Positions 46,630 to 58,199 of a stretch of DNA of 64,000 bases are shown one piece after another. A program made the position numbers and the translations under genes. The DNA is taken from assembly GCF_949987535.1 (NCBI RefSeq), contig NC_080075.1, positions 42,885,536 through 42,949,535 on the forward strand. The letters are read 5' to 3'. The DNA is from Balaenoptera acutorostrata (taxonomy: Eukaryota > Chordata > Mammalia > Artiodactyla > Balaenopteridae). The notes below the pieces were generated by a model. The model was not told the origin of the DNA. It saw nothing but the letters and a program-made list of their open reading frames with translations, and did not search any database. Numbering within the stretch: position 1 is the stretch's first letter; each line of letters opens with the position of its first letter.

Positions 46630-47002
46630 TTTAAAAGTAAATTTATGTATTTATGTATTTATTTTTGGCTGCATTGGGTCTTCATTGCTGTGCGTGGGCT
46701 TTCTCTAGTTGTGGTGAGCGGGGGGCTACTCTTCGTTGCGGTGTGTGGGCTTCTCATTACGGTGGCTTCTCTTGTTGCGGAGCATGGGCTCTAGGCATGT
46801 GGGCTTCAGTAGTTGTGGCACGTGGGCTCAGTAGTTGTGGCTCACGGGCTCTAGATCACAGGCTCAGTAGTTGTGGCATACGGGCTTAGTTGCTCCATGG
46901 CATGTGGGATCTTCCCGGACCAGGGCTCGAACCCGTGTTCCCTGCATTGGCAAGTGGATTCTTTACCACTGAGCCACCAGGGAAGTCCCTAGTATGTATT
47001 TT
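46617..47002. repeat. 13-bp target-site duplication of CHR SINE
   Basis: tagtatgtatttt occurs exactly at 46617-46629 and 46990-47002. Confidence 0.92.
46630..46989 (-). mobile_element. CHR-type tRNA-derived SINE (long form)
   Basis: The T-rich tail at the left is the antisense A tail. The body (ggctgcattgggtcttcatt through ttgcggagcatgggctctag) and the tRNA-related head at the right (gggctcgaacccgtgttccc, the antisense B box, ending ccaccagggaagtccc) are complete. Exact 13-bp TSDs show L1-type mobilisation. Transcription by RNA polymerase III from internal A and B boxes is known for such SINEs. This family is characteristic of cetaceans and related Cetartiodactyla. Confidence 0.93.
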
Positions 47003-47042
47003 ATCTCAGGCATAGTAGTTTTTATGTTTAGAAGTTAGATTT
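47003..47042 (-). repeat. Ancient L1/HAL1, bridge between two SINEs
   Basis: ttatctcaggcatagtagtt followed by ttatgtttagaagttagat continues the antisense L1 ORF1-proximal text and resumes after the second SINE at about 47157. Confidence 0.6.
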
Positions 47043-47156
47043 AGGAATTTCCTGGCAGTCCAGTGGTTAAGGCTCTGCCCTTTCGCTGCAGGGGGCATGG
47101 GTTCGATCCCTGGTCAGGGAACTAAGATCCCACATGCCTCATGACCAAAAAAAAAA
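47043..47156 (+). mobile_element. Short CHR-type tRNA-derived SINE
   Basis: A ~114-bp SINE in sense orientation: aggaatttcctggcagtcca, an A box (tggcagtccag at 47053-47063), a B box (ggttcgatccc at 47100-47110), then ggtcagggaactaagatccc and a run of A. The near-duplicate aagttaga(t/g)tt before (47032-) and after (47157-) is the TSD. It is shorter than the other four SINEs and ends soon after the tRNA part, matching a different CHR subtype. Confidence 0.88.
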
Positions 47157-47975
47157 AAGTTAGAGTTGAGCCTTTTTTATATCTCTCATGTCTCAATTTA
47201 CATGCTAAAGTATTCCTTTATGTTCTTGAACACATAGAGTATAGTTTTAACAATTCTTTTAGGGTCCTTGTCTACTAATTCTATCGTCAGTATCAATTCT
47301 GAGTCAATTTTAATTTATTGATTTTTCTTCTAAATTATGGTCATATTTTTCTGCTTTGCATGCATTATTTTTAATTGGATACTAGATATTGAGAATTTTA
47401 TCCTGTTTGATGTTATATATTTTAGTATTTCTATAAATATTTTTGAGCTTCCCCCCCCCCCCCCCCCGGGACATTATTAAACTAGTTGGAAATAGTTTGA
47501 GCCTTTCAGTTCTTGTTTCTATGCTTTGTTAGGCAGGATCAGAGCAGAGTAGTCTAGGGTTAATTTTCCCTACTACTGAGGCAAAATTCTTCTTTGTACA
47601 ATTATTAGGTTTTTGCACTCTGGCTGGTGGAAAGAGGTGCCATTTCTTTTTACCTCTAATCCTTTCAAATGATTTTTTGCCCCTGGTCTTGAATAGTTTC
47701 CTCACAGACTTTAGCTGATCAGTGCTCAACTTAATTCTAGAGGGGAACCTTCTTCAGATTTCCAGAATTCTCTCTTTTTCTGTGCATCTTTCTCCTCTCC
47801 ACTACGCTGCCCTGAAAACTCAATTGTCTACAGGACTCCCGCTCTGTCTTTTTAACTCAAGGAGATCACTGGGCTCCATATGGGTCCCTCTCCTTCCACT
47901 GTGACCTGGAAGTTCTCTCCAGGCAGTAAGTCGGGGCAATTGTAGGTGCATTTCTCAGGGATCCTTGACCTTCAT
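47157..47975 (-). repeat. Ancient antisense L1/HAL1, 5' region
   Basis: Continues the antisense old L1: ttttatatctctcatgtctc, gggtccttgtctactaattc, ttttaattggatactagata, tgctttgttaggcaggatca, gttaattttccctactactg and agactttagctgatcagtgc. A run of 17 C interrupts it at 47451-47467. No coding capacity. Confidence 0.7.
47451..47467. repeat. (C)17 homopolymer
   Basis: Seventeen consecutive C on the plus strand, followed by ggg. Sits inside the old L1 where related text reads agcttt without the run, so it looks like a local expansion or a base-calling artefact. Confidence 0.9.
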
Positions 47976-48244
47976 TGCCTGATGTCCAGTGTTTTGAAAA
48001 TCAATTTTTTATATATGTTGTTTGCTTTTTTGTTGTTTTAGGCAGGAGGATAAATCCAATCTTTTACTCAATTTTGGGTAGAAGCAAAGTCTACAGTACC
48101 CTTTATATTTGAAAAAGAGTCTTGTGCCTCTTCTCTATTTTCATTTTATTTTTTAAAGTGGAGGTAGGGGTGCTTCTAGAGAGAAACGAGAAAAGGTTTG
48201 GATGAAATGCTAAAGAGATTATTTTTCTCCTTTTTCACCATCAT
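47976..48244. other. Unrecognised spacer
   Basis: Nothing recognised between the L1/HAL1 and the L2. Confidence 0.4.
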
Positions 48245-48333
48245 AATTCTTTGCCACCAGAGTGATCTTTCCAAATCTAGTTATCTCTCATTTCTGCCTA
48301 AATCCTTCATGGCTCCTGAATGACTACTGAATT
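48245..48333 (+). repeat. L2 LINE, first segment of a twice-split copy
   Basis: accagagtgatctttccaaa, tctcatttctgcctaaatcc and ttcatggctcctgaatgact match the L2 region upstream of its 3' end. It stops at the Tigger and resumes at about 48823. Confidence 0.72.
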
Positions 48334-48822
48334 TAGGCATACCTTGGAGATATTGAAGGTTTGGTTCCAGACTACCGTAATAAAGCAAATATCACAATAA
48401 AGCAAGTCACGGAGTTTTTGGTTTCCCAGTACATGTAAAAGTTATGTTTACACTATACTTAGTCTATTAAGTGTGCAATAGCATTATGTTTTAAAAACCC
48501 CAATGTACATACCTTAATTAAAAAGTACTTTATTGCTAAAAAATATTAACCATCATCTGAACCTTCATCAAGTTGTAGTAGTAACAAAAAAGATCACTGA
48601 TCACAGATCACCATAACAAATATAATAATAATGAAAAAGTTAAAAATATTGCAAGAACTACCAACATGTAACACAGAAACATGAAGTGAGCAAATGCTAT
48701 TGGAAAAAATGGCACTGGTAGACTTGCTTGATGCAGGGTTGCCACAAACCTTCAATTTGTAAAAAATGTAATATCTGCAAAGCGCAGTAAAGCCAAGCAC
48801 AATAAAAGGAGGTATGCCTGTA
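48334..48822. mobile_element. Tigger1-type (TcMar) non-autonomous DNA transposon
   Basis: Terminal inverted repeats aggcataccttgg (left) and ggaggtatgcctg (right), with TA at both edges. Internal text: aaagcaaatatcacaataaa, acactatacttagtctatta, gggttgccacaaaccttcaa and gcaaagcgcagtaaagccaa. About 490 bp with no transposase frame, so an internally deleted derivative. It splits an L2 element. Confidence 0.88.
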
Positions 48823-48944
48823 GTGTCCAGACTCCTTAGTATTCATGCAAGGCTCCTGTACCTGTTAATCCTCATTTTTAACACCACTCATCTTTCCCAT
48901 TACACCAAGCACTCTAACTAATAAGCCTCAGCTGTCTGCCTCAG
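48823..48944 (+). repeat. L2 LINE, second segment
   Basis: gtgtccagactccttagtat and tcatgcaaggctcctgtacc follow directly on the L2 text cut at 48333. The L2 is broken again by the MIR. Confidence 0.7.
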
Positions 48945-49165
48945 TGGCAGTGCATACGTTCTGAAATCAAAGCAACAGTTCAAACCCTACTTAATGGCTG
49001 TCTGATCTCTTGAAGTTAACTTCTTTAATATCTTATCTGAAAATAAGAGTAATAATACTATATACCTGCCAGGGGTGTTGTGAACATTAAATGAAATATG
49101 TGTGAAGTGCTCCACAGGATCTTGCATAGAGTAAGTGCTGCATTAATATAATTTATTACTGTGAT
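48945..49165 (+). repeat. MIR SINE inside the L2
   Basis: Sense MIR: ggcagtgcatacgttctgaa, aacagttcaaaccctactta, gaaaataagagtaataatac, cagggg(t)gttgtgaacatt and tgcatagagtaagtgctgca. Confidence 0.78.
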
Positions 49166-49492
49166 GGTTCCTCAAATACATTACGTTCTGCTTCTCTGCC
49201 TTCTGGCCCTTTAGACGTGGTTCTCCCATTGCCTGGACATTCTCCTTTTCCTGCTCCATACACTCTTCCCTGCTATGTTCTGCTTCTCTTTTCAGCTGCA
49301 TCTCTAGCCTTTCCTCATGTGAGAGGCTTTCCCTGACCTTCTGATCTTAGTAGGATGCTCTCCATGTTCCATGGTGCCCCATTAATGTTTTGAAATTGTT
49401 TTCCCTCTTTCGTCTCCACACAAGGGGAGGGAGACTGTGGCTCATGGTAAGTGACCAATTATGTTAGTTGAATGAATGAATGAATGAAGATT
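49166..49492 (+). repeat. L2 LINE, third segment with GAAT tail
   Basis: ttcctcaaatacattacgtt, ctttcctcatgtgagaggct, ttccctgaccttctgatctt and a final gaatgaatgaatgaatgaag. The L2 3' end with its tandem GAAT tail. The middle of the usual 3' block is partly lost. Confidence 0.7.
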
Positions 49493-51899
49493 GGCTTTTA
49501 AAAACTGTTAAATAAAATGATGAAAAGGACAGTTACAAAACCCTGACATAAAATGTTTGAATGAGCACAAATACAGGCCCCAAAATTCCTAGATGAAATC
49601 AGGAGAAATTGAGAAGTAGCATGTTCAGGGACACAACAGCATGGCCAGTCACCGCTGCTTTTTGAGCCTCTCTGTGAAACTGCCACCAGAGGCTGCAATT
49701 CAATGACAAGTAATGCTACTTGGCAAGGAAAAGAGCAAAGCCTGGTGATGAGAAGAAAAAAACATGCAAGAAAATGAAAATCATGAGCCAAACAATGTGA
49801 GAACAGCCTCCTACCCCCATCCTCACCCCATGGCCCAGGCGCCCAGCATTGATGGCATTATCTCTGCACAGCCGGAATTTTAGGAAAAGCCTGCCAATAT
49901 TGACATTACTCCACCTAATGAAATCAAGGTGGATTGGTGAACAATCACTTTAAAAGTTAATTGTTGAAAACCTGCAGGTTAGAGTCTTAAGCTAATAATG
50001 CCTGTTGGCTTGGTGGCAGTTTTGGTGCTTGCTCGTTTTTTCATTGTTTTTATTTTTGGTGTGTTTTGTTCTCTTGACTTTGATGACAAAAAGTAGAACT
50101 CTTTAATTTTATTTCCTAAGGCAGGTTAGGTTCCTGCTTGGCTTTTCTGAGCGGTTATTTTCTTTCCTCCCCACCACTCCCTTTTTTACTTCCTTTCTCT
50201 CTTCATTGTATTCTAGCCCTTTAGCAACGGCTGCCTCTTGTCCTGCAGTCTTGCACAGACATTTGGGAATCCTGGTAAACACAGCCCCTACCATCTTCAG
50301 CCTTCTTGAAGTCCTTGGAGGCTGTGTTGAAGGAGTTTCCTCATGACTGAGTCATTGGTGACATAGAGTTCTGCCAATATCCCTTCCTCAGGGAACCAGT
50401 TCCCCAGATGGTCCTGGAAAGAATCAGAGATGGAAGACCTCTGTGTATAAATGGAAGACCTTTCTGTCCCATAGATTGGAGGCTGTTAAGTGATGGTCCA
50501 TCTCAAGGAGAGCCTCACATCAAAACTGATGTCTCTCTTCTCCTTCCCCTCAGACCTCAGGCTGAGGTGAGTGAAGACAGGGGATTTTAGGAATTCTTAC
50601 TTGAGGCAGGAAACTGACAAGGTATACATCCTTTCTTGACTAAATCCTGGCATGATTTGGGTCTCTCAGTATATTTCCATTTATTGATGAGAAGATCACA
50701 GACTAGCCTGTGGGCATGTTTTCAAACTTAATGAAGAAAAGACAATTTCTGCCACAAGAGCTCTTCATCTAACTGACAGCATCAATCAAGGGCTACTATG
50801 ACTCCTGGCTGCACTCAGTAATGAAACCTTTCTCCTAAAAACAAGAGAGGCTGGGGAGATAAGACAGTGGGCCATGGAGGAAGGGGCAGAAGGAGACTAT
50901 AGTTCATCTAAACTGCTTCTCCTTTACCTCACATGGGCCTTGGTGAAGGCATGAGGGAGACCAGAAGGGTGAGGCTTGGTGGTAACTGGAAGGTCATGGA
51001 AAGCAGACAGTAGGGAGTCTTTCCCTGAGAGAAATGATGCTATGGCAGCCGCTTTAAACTTGGAAGTCATTTTTTTTTTCATCCCCTGTGGTGGAGAGCC
51101 AGTATCTAGGAGATTCTCCTTTCAGAAGTTTACTGTCCTTTCCATTTAGGACCCCAAAAATAGAATTTCTATTCTATTCAGAGATCTGAGGCCTCTCCTG
51201 GGGACAGGTATTTCCTTACTTTTTCTGGGAAACATTTTTTTTCTCCCCAAAGGAAAGTAACTTCCTTTGTAAAAACCCAACAGGCAAACACATCAGAAAG
51301 GGAAATAAGGATTTGGTGGTTTGGGATGGAATGAAGTGGAGGGAGGTGTATGTTGGGGTGCAAACCCCAGTGGCCATGTAGATGCTCCAGAAAACTTGGT
51401 TTCTGAGAAGCACTGAAAACCATGAATCTGGTTCATTGCCCTCAAATTGAGGAGCATAGAGGTTGTGAGACTTGTTGAAGGGCAAACTGATAATTCCTGG
51501 TGGAACTGGTCCTCTGATGTCTCCTCTCCCCTTAAGATGGGGCATCTACTTTGTGCCAAGCATCCTGATGTGCACCAGTGATTCAGAGGGAGGGGAAGGG
51601 GAGGGGAGTGTGGGGAGAACAGGCTGTGCATGGATCTATGAAGCTTCTGGCTGTCCTTGAGAAGGTGTGGCCTTACAGGTCCCCAGGACATCCCTCGATT
51701 CCTTTCCCTTGCTTCTCCAGCAACAGTGCTTTTTCCCTAAAAGAACTCATGTGCTTCTGACAGAGGGTTTCATGCTTCTGCTTTCTAGGAGAAATAATTT
51801 GCTCACGTTGGCTAGAAAGCTACAAGTTATCCCTAGTTACTTTTACCTTCCTCATCTTCTATAATCAGCCCATCACGTAGATCTGTTGAATTACCTCCT
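49493..51899. other. Unrecognised non-coding sequence
   Basis: About 2.4 kb with no confident repeat or gene, the longest repeat-free stretch of the window apart from 55.3-58.2 kb. At 50429-50463 a unit atggaagacct is repeated. A G-rich run (gggaggggaaggggagggga) lies at about 51589-51608. Open frames up to 132 codons near 51200-51700 overlap on both strands and show no domain. Confidence 0.45.
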
Positions 51900-52650
51900 A
51901 AATAATCTGAGTCAGTCCACTTAGCTCTGTCTTCATTCAAATACCCTAATCCAAGTCACCATAACCTTGTTGGAGCTGGCAAACCATCTCCTTACTGGCT
52001 CTCCTCTTTCATTCTGGTCTCATTTAAATGCATTCTTCACATGCAAACCAGCATGATGTTTTTGAACTGCAGCTCTGATATGTCACTTCCTCTACCAGCG
52101 AAAACTCCTCAGTGGCTTTCCTTTGGTTTTAGGGTAAAGACCTCAGTCTTTAAGATACCCCATTCACTGCATGGTCAGGGTTCTGTCTGTGTCTCCAGCC
52201 TTGTTTCACATCTCCTCCTCTTCTCTCTGCTCTCCATCTACACCAACATCCTTGCCATGCCCTCTTCTGCCACAGGGAGTTTACACTTGCTATTTTCTCT
52301 CCTTGGAACTCTCTCCCTAACCCCATTCACCTAGATACCTCCTCCTCAACCTCAGCTCTCTGTTCACTCATCAGGGAATCCTCCCTCTCCCCTGATTCAG
52401 TTATATTCCCTTGTTGTAAGCTCTCATTGCCGCATGTGCTTCTCCTTTGCAGCACTTCTACAGTGGTAATTTCACATGTACTTGTGTGTTTATGTGCTTA
52501 GTGTCTAACTTCCTTGTGGAACTGTCAGCTCCATGGGATGGGGACCATGTTTGTTTTAGCCCTAGCATGGTGCCCTTCATAGAGCAGGGCTCAATAAATA
52601 ATTCATGAATGAATAAGTGAATGAATAAATGAACAAATTAGTGAATGAAT
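51900..52650 (+). repeat. Long L2 LINE 3' segment with GAAT-type tail
   Basis: About 750 bp of sense L2: aaactcctcagtggctttcc, tcactgcatggtcagggttc, tctgccacagggagtttaca, tcatcagggaatcctccctc, ggatggggaccatgtttgtt, and gcagggctcaataaataatt followed by repeated gaatgaa/gaatgaataa units. The best-preserved L2 in the window. The 97-codon open frame inside is not a gene. Confidence 0.88.
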
Positions 52651-53324
52651 GAACTGACTTCTGGAATAAGAGGTCTTTGCTGAATTGTCCCTTTTGAGTA
52701 GTAAGTAATGGAATTTTTTGCCTCTGGGACAAGACGCTTTTGAACCCCTGTTTTGACATAATCCTCTTCTCACTTAAATTGTGAAAAGCACCTAGAATAA
52801 GCCTCTGGAATCCTTGAAACCACCACTTACCTCAGGAAGCAGTGGAATGGGGTGCCTTCTCTTGTGCCACTGGAAACATGGCCTTTCCTCTGAGGACAGC
52901 CCTTCTGTAAGCAGTTTCTTCTTCATGCTCCCTCCATCTGCCACATGAGGAGATGGACAGGAAGGGCTCTGAGATTCACCACACAGGCAAGAGTGAGAGC
53001 ACAAGACCATTACTCCGATGGAGATGGGAGCATGGGAATGACATAAGTAAGTCACAGGCTGTGTCCTCCAACTAACGTGGGCACAAGTTTGCCCATGAAT
53101 CCATAATTTAAAAATATCTTTTAGTTTCTTGACCTTCCTCAATCTTAACCTTTGCTATTGGCCACTCTACAAACAGTATGGCATTCTTAATAGTCCAAAA
53201 GTTGTTTGAGTCCAAGATTCAAGAGGACAGAACATCGTTTTCCCTTTGTAACCTCTGAGTCCCATCCATTCTGTTTGAGAAAGGCTAAATATGGCAGATC
53301 ACCTGAGAAGTGGCATGTGGTGCA
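52651..53324. other. Unrecognised non-coding sequence
   Basis: Nothing recognised. Confidence 0.45.
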
Positions 53325-53530
53325 GAAAAGGTCAGTGGATTTGGAGATTGACAGCTCTGGGCTTTGACACTGGATAAATTACTTAGGCTCTCTGAGCCTT
53401 AATTTACTCATCTGTAAGATGTAGTTAAAATACCACAGTATTGTTACAAGTTTAACTGAGGTAAATATGTATAAGCTTTTTGGCACAGTGACTGGTATAG
53501 ATTCTTAATTAGTATTAAATTTCTGTCTCA
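53325..53530 (+). repeat. MIR SINE
   Basis: Sense MIR: gacagctctgggctttgaca, ggataaattacttaggctct, ctgagccttaatttactcat, ctgtaagatgtagttaaaat and ttggcacagtgactggtata. Confidence 0.85.
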
Positions 53531-53610
53531 AGGCTGACCCTCAATGGCATCTCCTAGGGTGGTAGATCTGTCAACTGTCTTGATTGAGGTGAACATTAGG
53601 GTCCTGTTTT

Positions 53611-53985
53611 TTTTTCTTTTTTTTTTTTAAATGAATTTATTTATATTTTATTTATTTATTTTTGGCTGCGTTGGGTCTTCATTGCTGTGCGCGGGCTTTC
53701 TCTAGTTGCTGCGAGCTGGGGCTACTCTTTGTTATGGTGCGTGGGATTCTCATTGCAGTGGCTTCTCTTGTTGCGGAGCACAGGCTCTAGGCTCATGGGC
53801 TTCAGTAGTTGTGGCACATGGGCTCAGTAGTTGTGGCTCACGGGCTCTAGAGCACAGGCTCAGTAGTTGTGGCGCACGGACTTAGTTGCTCCACGGCATG
53901 TGGGATCTTCCCAGACCAGGGCTCGAACCCGTGTCCCCTGCATTGGCAGGAGGATTCTTAACCACTGCGCCACCAGGGAAGTCCC
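53611..53985 (-). mobile_element. CHR-type tRNA-derived SINE (long form)
   Basis: A T-rich tail at the left, then ggctgcgttgggtcttcatt and the full body, with an antisense B box gggctcgaacc at 53919-53929 and the terminal ccaccagggaagtccc. The flanks agggtcctgttt (53598-) and aggctcctgttt (53986-) form a TSD with one mismatch. The best match among the five SINEs to the sequence I know as the long CHR consensus, so probably the least diverged. Confidence 0.93.
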
Positions 53986-54952
53986 AGGCTCCTGTTTCTT
54001 TACTATTGATTTCTAGCTGCCCCAGCTCTGCATTTGGCACACAAGGATTCTTGTTCTTTGGAACTCTGCTTGGCCAACCCCAATCTGCCCCTCACAAGCA
54101 TTCCCAAGAGAGGCCTAGTCTCTTATACTCACACTGAAATTATGCCCAAAGTCCATGCCTGGGGGTACCACCATTGCTTTCCCTGGTGTTCTCACTGGAA
54201 TACTTCTCAAAGTCTTGTCACCATTTTTTGAAGAGGAAGTTGCTAAGCTAGAACCCTCAGCAGCACCTCCGGTTTCCTGGAGTTCTTGATCCTTGGCAAA
54301 ACATGGATGCCACTGGCCATGTCCCCAACAGCCCTTGGAGCCGGGATCATCAGTCAAGATGGTGTTTCATCCTGGAAGCAGGGGGAGGCTATGGCTCCCA
54401 GCACTCCTTTTCTATGGAATGTTTTGGGCTTTCCAGCTCTTGTGGTCCCCACTAGATGGCCCTATGGTAGATAGAACTTGGTCACTTTTCCTGCATTGGG
54501 CACCCAGACCAGGGTCCTGGCAGAGGATGCTGGATGGGTCTGTCTTTGGAGCTCCTCTCTCCTCCCCAAGGTCTGGCATAAGACATATGTCTACTGACCA
54601 TTTGCCTGTATCCTTTCCCATCCCCTTATTCTGTGCTGCTCTGGTCATTGGTTGATCCCTAACTTCTCTTCCTTTTCTCAGCTGCCGCAACTGTGATGGG
54701 TGATTTTTACATACTCAAAATACTCCCAAACACATGTTTGGATTTTGAGCACCTCCCCAAAGACTTTGTGAGGGAGGCACAGCCTTATAATAACTTATAA
54801 CTGCCATGTATCTCCATGGTGTATCAGTAGTCCTTTTCTCTGTGGCCAGGGACAAAGATCAGATGGTCTTCAGATTTGGCAATTCCCAGACACTAGCTGT
54901 ATTTCCTTGCTTTCTTTATCACTCAAAATTTAAATAGTTTGAGTGAGAAAAT
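53986..54952. other. Unrecognised non-coding sequence
   Basis: Nothing recognised. Overlapping open frames (54293-54655 +, 54412-54690 -) lack motifs. Confidence 0.45.
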
Positions 54953-55272
54953 GAAACCAAACATTTTTTTTTAAATTTTATTTATTTATTTTTATTTTTG
55001 GCTGTGTTGGGTCTTCGTTTCTGTGCGAGGGCTTTCTCTAGTTGTGGCAAGTGGGGGCCACTCTTCATCACGGTGCGCGGGCCTCTCACTGTCGCGGCCT
55101 CTCTTGTTGTGGAGCACAGACTCCAGACGCGCAGGCTCAGTAGTTGTGGCTCACGGGCCCAGTTGCTCCACGGCATGTGGGATCTTCCCAGACCAGGGCT
55201 CGAACCTGTGTCTCCTGCATTGGCAAGCAGATTCTCAACCACTGCGCCACCAGGGAAGCCCCCGAAACCAAA
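54953..55272. repeat. 9-bp target-site duplication of CHR SINE
   Basis: gaaaccaaa occurs at 54953-54961 and 55264-55272, with similar bases beyond (catttt and atttta). Confidence 0.8.
54962..55263 (-). mobile_element. CHR-type tRNA-derived SINE (shorter body)
   Basis: T-rich tail, ggctgtgttgggtcttcgtt, tcatcacggtgcgcgggcct, ctcactgtcgcggcctctct and the end ccaccagggaagccc. Relative to the 53.6-kb copy it lacks the repeated cagtagttgtggc units in the middle. It shares ggccactcttcatcacggtg with the 61.7-kb copy, so these two belong to one subfamily. Confidence 0.92.
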
Positions 55273-58199
55273 ATTTTAAATAATATGTTAAAGAAATTTT
55301 TAAATCTTACAACCTTATTAGTAGTAGTAAATTACTGTGATCTACCCACAGACAGTTAAGACACACAGGCAAGGACATGGACTTAAGGTGAGGAGCCCAA
55401 TGAAGGTCTCTCCAGGTCATCTTCAGGTCTTTCAGTGAAGGACATCTTCACTGGCTACCTAGACATTCCTAGTCTCTTGGGATAATTGGAGCCTAGTAGC
55501 TGGGGAGTGACCATGGGTCTTACTTGAGGTGGGCAGGCATTCTTATTCAGCCTTCTTGAGACATGCTCCAGTGAAAGGGACCCCTTGATGAAATTGAACT
55601 CTGATCCTCCACGATTGGCAGCAGAAGGGCAATAATGGCATGGTGGTGGAGTGGTCTTGAATTTGGTCCACTAAGAGCCACATTCCCATTGCAGACTTCA
55701 CTCACCCATGTTGCTCCTGCATGGAGGATATTAGTAGCTGAGAATAGCTTCATTGAGCTCAGTCCAACTCTTTTTTACACTTCCTCCTTCACCGTGAGCT
55801 TCATCTCACCTGGCGGGGTCCTCTTGCTTCAGACTTTGATGCCTGATCCCTTGTGAGCTACCGTAAGAACAAGAACATGCACTATCCTGGGTTGGTGGTG
55901 GATGCTGCACTTTTGCTGTAGCCTCCATCCCAGCTGGAATAAGAAGAGCCGATGCTGCCTCCTCTTGTGCTTCTTATCATCTTGCTTCTAAGAGCAGGAC
56001 ATGTTTCAGAACCTTAGCAGGACTGAATCTGTGTCCACACGGAGGAAAAACAGCAACCTTGGCTTCTGAGGGGGTGACAGCACTATGGCAGGATGGTGGA
56101 GTTTAGGACTCTCTGTGATTCTACCAGCCAGGTATCTTCTCTGGCTTTATACCCACTTACTCCTCCACCCCATCTCCCTCCCCCTGAACTCTGACCAAGG
56201 AAGTCCCCAGAGACCCAGGCTCTTAGTATTTATGGAGACAATGACTCTGTGTCCTCCAAGGCTTCAGCAAGGCTTGGAGCTTTGATGCCTGTCATCTTTG
56301 GCTGTGGTCGGGGGGATGGAAGGGAGAAGTGCCACTGTAACCTCTCTACCCCATTACCCCTGCCCTGCTGATCCCCAGAGCAGCAAAGAAAAATTCCAGC
56401 TTTGAAGATGGGCCCTGGTCAGTTACAAATCCTGCAAACAGGTGCTTCTGGCCATCAAAGTCTTGAAGCAGTTAAACTTGCTTTCACCTTTGTTGCAGTT
56501 CCCTTAAAAGAAAATAGAGAGATCTTCGAAAGGTGGAAGGGGTGGCAGGCCAGAAACGTAAAGTGTGTGCAATCACTCAGATACAAGTGGCACCACTAAA
56601 AATTGCCTTCATATATCAGCTTATGGTTTACACACTCTGGCAGAAAGGACACTAAAAGGTCAGCGGAAAAAAAATTTATATGTCAGGCCTGGAGCTGTGA
56701 CTCCAAAGGTGGTGAGAAGACATGATCTGGGAAGGGTTCTAGAGGGACCGGCTAAGTGCTTGATGTGGCAGGATTCTTTTTTTCACTCTTTATTTTGTCT
56801 TATTTTTAAGGAAGTTTCTTGCAAACGTCAGCAGAGAAGCTAAGGTATAGACTCGGAGTAACCTCTCACTCCAACCTCTGGTGACAAGACGGATAGTTCC
56901 ATTCATCTATGGGTGAGCAGTGGAGGCTCCCTGCATTTTTTTCCCTGTTTGCTTGGTTTCAGGATATATTTGTTTGCAGAGAGGGATGTCATGCTTTTGA
57001 ATGCACTGCTCAGTCATGTGCCCCGGTGGTGAAATCAGAGGAGGGGAGAAGAGAAGAGAGAGGAGGGAGGGAAGAGGGCAGAGGGAGGGTGGGTGTTGGG
57101 AAAGGGCAAGCTATACTCTGAGGGCTTTAAGTGATGCCAGCTCAGATCCAGAAACAAATCTTCAGCCAAATGCTAATGGAGAATGTGCCTTCCAATCAGA
57201 AGGATCAGCAAATATGCTGTAAATTAATGATGCACCCTTTTAGTAGCAGTTGCCTTGTGAAAAAGTCTGGAGGAGGATTATTTATCCCCTTCCATCCCAC
57301 CTCTCTTAAGAGAAGGAGCTAGAACATTGTAGGTCCCTTGGAGTTTTGTTTAAGACTGACCCTCCCCCTTAGTTTATTAACCATGTAACATTTTCAGGTT
57401 GTTTTTTCCTCTCTGTCTCCTCCAGCAAGTCTCTATTGATCACTATTTACAGTTCTAATCCCTTTCAAATTTATCATCCATGACTAACATCCCATGTATT
57501 GATTAGTGTTGACGGATGTTCCTCTACAGTGTAGAACCACCATGATCCCAGCCTGTGACATACAAGAGGCATGGCGAGAGAGAGAAATACACATTTTCCC
57601 CTTCTCCTCAATTTTCTTTTGGTAGTTTTCTGCTCCCCCTTTTGTTTACAGCTTAGATGACTTCTTTCCTACCTATGTGAGGAATTGCTTTGTATATTTT
57701 AAGGATAATTTCTTTACTCCTACTGAAGCCTTTTGGGAGGAAAAGGAAGTAGCTGTATTGCTCCTGGGTGGTTACTGGGGGGGTGGGTCGCTGACAGGTC
57801 CTGAAGGAGATCGGATTTATGAGGGACATCCACGTGTCTTAACCTAAAGCCTCAGGTACCAAAGATATAAAGGCTAGTTGTTTAAGGATAAATTACATGT
57901 CACTTGTGACTAAGAACAAGGTGTCCAAAATCTTGACTATAAATGGAGTCATTTGTCAATAGTGCAATATTGGGGGCTCTTTTTTCCATACTGTCTGTAA
58001 CATCCTCTTTGCCTGTTGTGGGCCAAAGGCAAGTGGTGGCCTGGTTGGGAAGCTGTGTCCTTATCCGTTCTGCCTGAGCATATGTCCAGGGCTTCGCGTC
58101 TTGGAATGTTCTGCCCTTGCATACGAGGTGCCCGCCCCAGCCACCCACCAGGCTGGCACTGAGTTGTGTAGGGGTCTGGCCACTCATGGGTGAGCCAGC
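55273..58199. other. Unrecognised non-coding sequence
   Basis: Almost 3 kb with no confident repeat or gene. A purine-rich patch (gaggggagaagagaagagag onward) lies at about 57040-57100. No splice-flanked open frame with a known domain was found. A possible place for conserved regulatory DNA; the sequence alone cannot say. Confidence 0.45.

Noticed and set aside
47053..47110. Possible tRNA gene (A and B boxes present)
   Set aside because: The boxes belong to a short CHR SINE followed by an A tail. The sequence does not fold as a cloverleaf with an anticodon arm in the right place, and a near TSD flanks it.
51216..51691. Candidate gene on the minus strand (109 and 132 codons)
   Set aside because: No recognisable domain, two frames overlap each other, and no splice or promoter context is evident.
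52566..52650. Array-like GAATGAAT units, considered as a repeat array of interest
   Set aside because: This is the usual tandem tail of an L2 element. No spacer-repeat regularity of a CRISPR array is present anywhere in the window.
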